Source: CAUUJV01 sp963545565
GTDB lineage: Bacteria > Actinomycetota > Actinomycetes > Actinomycetales > Bifidobacteriaceae
Direction: 5' to 3'
Length of the DNA stretch: 7,926 bases
Assembly: GCA_963545565.1 (NCBI GenBank)
Contig: CAUUJV010000021.1
Span: forward strand, 1-7,926
Shown here: positions 7,804-7,926 of the stretch, one piece after another
How the letters are laid out: every line of letters starts with the position of its first letter
Position numbering within the stretch: position 1 is the stretch's first letter
The notes under the pieces: model-generated
What the model saw: the letters and a program-made list of their open reading frames with translations, nothing else
What the model was told of the DNA's origin: nothing
Databases searched by the model: none
Program-made: the position numbers and the translations under genes

Positions 7804-7839
7804 AAGTGCCTATCTTCTTCATGAGGATAGGCACTTTTT
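7804..7839 (+). terminator. Intrinsic terminator of the rpoB-rpoC operon
   Basis: Left arm 7804-7817 and right arm 7823-7836 pair over 14 bp, with one G-U wobble (7815 with 7825), around the five-base loop TTCAT. The last two stem bases run into five T in a row (7835-7839), and the following sequence to 7854 stays T-rich. This is a strong Rho-independent terminator for plus-strand transcription. On the minus strand the hairpin is followed only by an interrupted T-run (GCTTTGCTTT), so two-way action is possible but weaker. Confidence 0.93.
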
Positions 7840-7854
7840 ATATTTCTTATTTTT

Positions 7855-7926
7855 GGGGAGTACAGGAGAGGAAAGGGAAAGGGGATGAGGAAGAAGAGGA
7901 AGAGAGGAAAGTAGAGGAGAGAAAGT
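7855..7926. repeat. Purine-rich (GA) low-complexity tract
   Basis: Of 72 bases only five are pyrimidines (7861, 7863, 7886, 7912, 7926), leaving pure purine runs of 22 bases (7864-7885) and 25 bases (7887-7911). It begins directly after the T-rich tail of the terminator and reaches the window edge. No gene is recognisable in it on either strand. It may be simple-sequence intergenic DNA or the edge of the next gene's leader. Confidence 0.8.

Overview
The window holds the core RNA polymerase operon rpoB-rpoC of an actinobacterium, complete for both genes, with a short leader before it and a strong intrinsic terminator after it. The proteins point to Bifidobacteriaceae. RpoB opens with a 'NFGSIREPIDVP' block and is about 1185 residues. 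RpoC is 1346 residues, carries the actinobacterial helical insertion near residues 139-262, and ends in an Asp-rich tail. The AT-leaning third codon positions (many ctt, gca, cca, gat) and moderate G+C fit Gardnerella or a low-G+C relative better than high-G+C bifidobacteria. The genus is an inference; no marker outside this operon is present.

Layout: 1-111 is the leader, with no convincing complete promoter; it holds a 10-bp perfect palindrome and an AGGA ribosome-binding site that favours a TTG start at 112. 112-3669 is rpoB (beta subunit). A 28-bp gap with its own AGGA site leads to rpoC (beta' subunit), 3698-7738, which starts with GTG. 7739-7803 is a short 3' untranslated segment with three AGCTAAA copies. 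7804-7839 is a 14-bp-stem terminator followed by a U-tract. 7855-7926 is an almost pure purine tract up to the window edge.

The two genes are co-directional and closely spaced, with no terminator between them, so they are most likely read as one transcript. This gives coupled supply of the two large subunits, which together form the active-site cleft of RNA polymerase. All key catalytic and zinc-binding residues that I checked are present in both proteins, and neither frame is broken.

I did not find an undescribed system here: this is core housekeeping DNA. The points worth a second look are the Asn at the rifampicin-contact position normally occupied by His (E. coli 526), the non-ATG starts of both genes, the acidic C-terminal tail of RpoC with an internal DNA repeat, an in-frame open stretch after the rpoC stop, and the homopurine tract.
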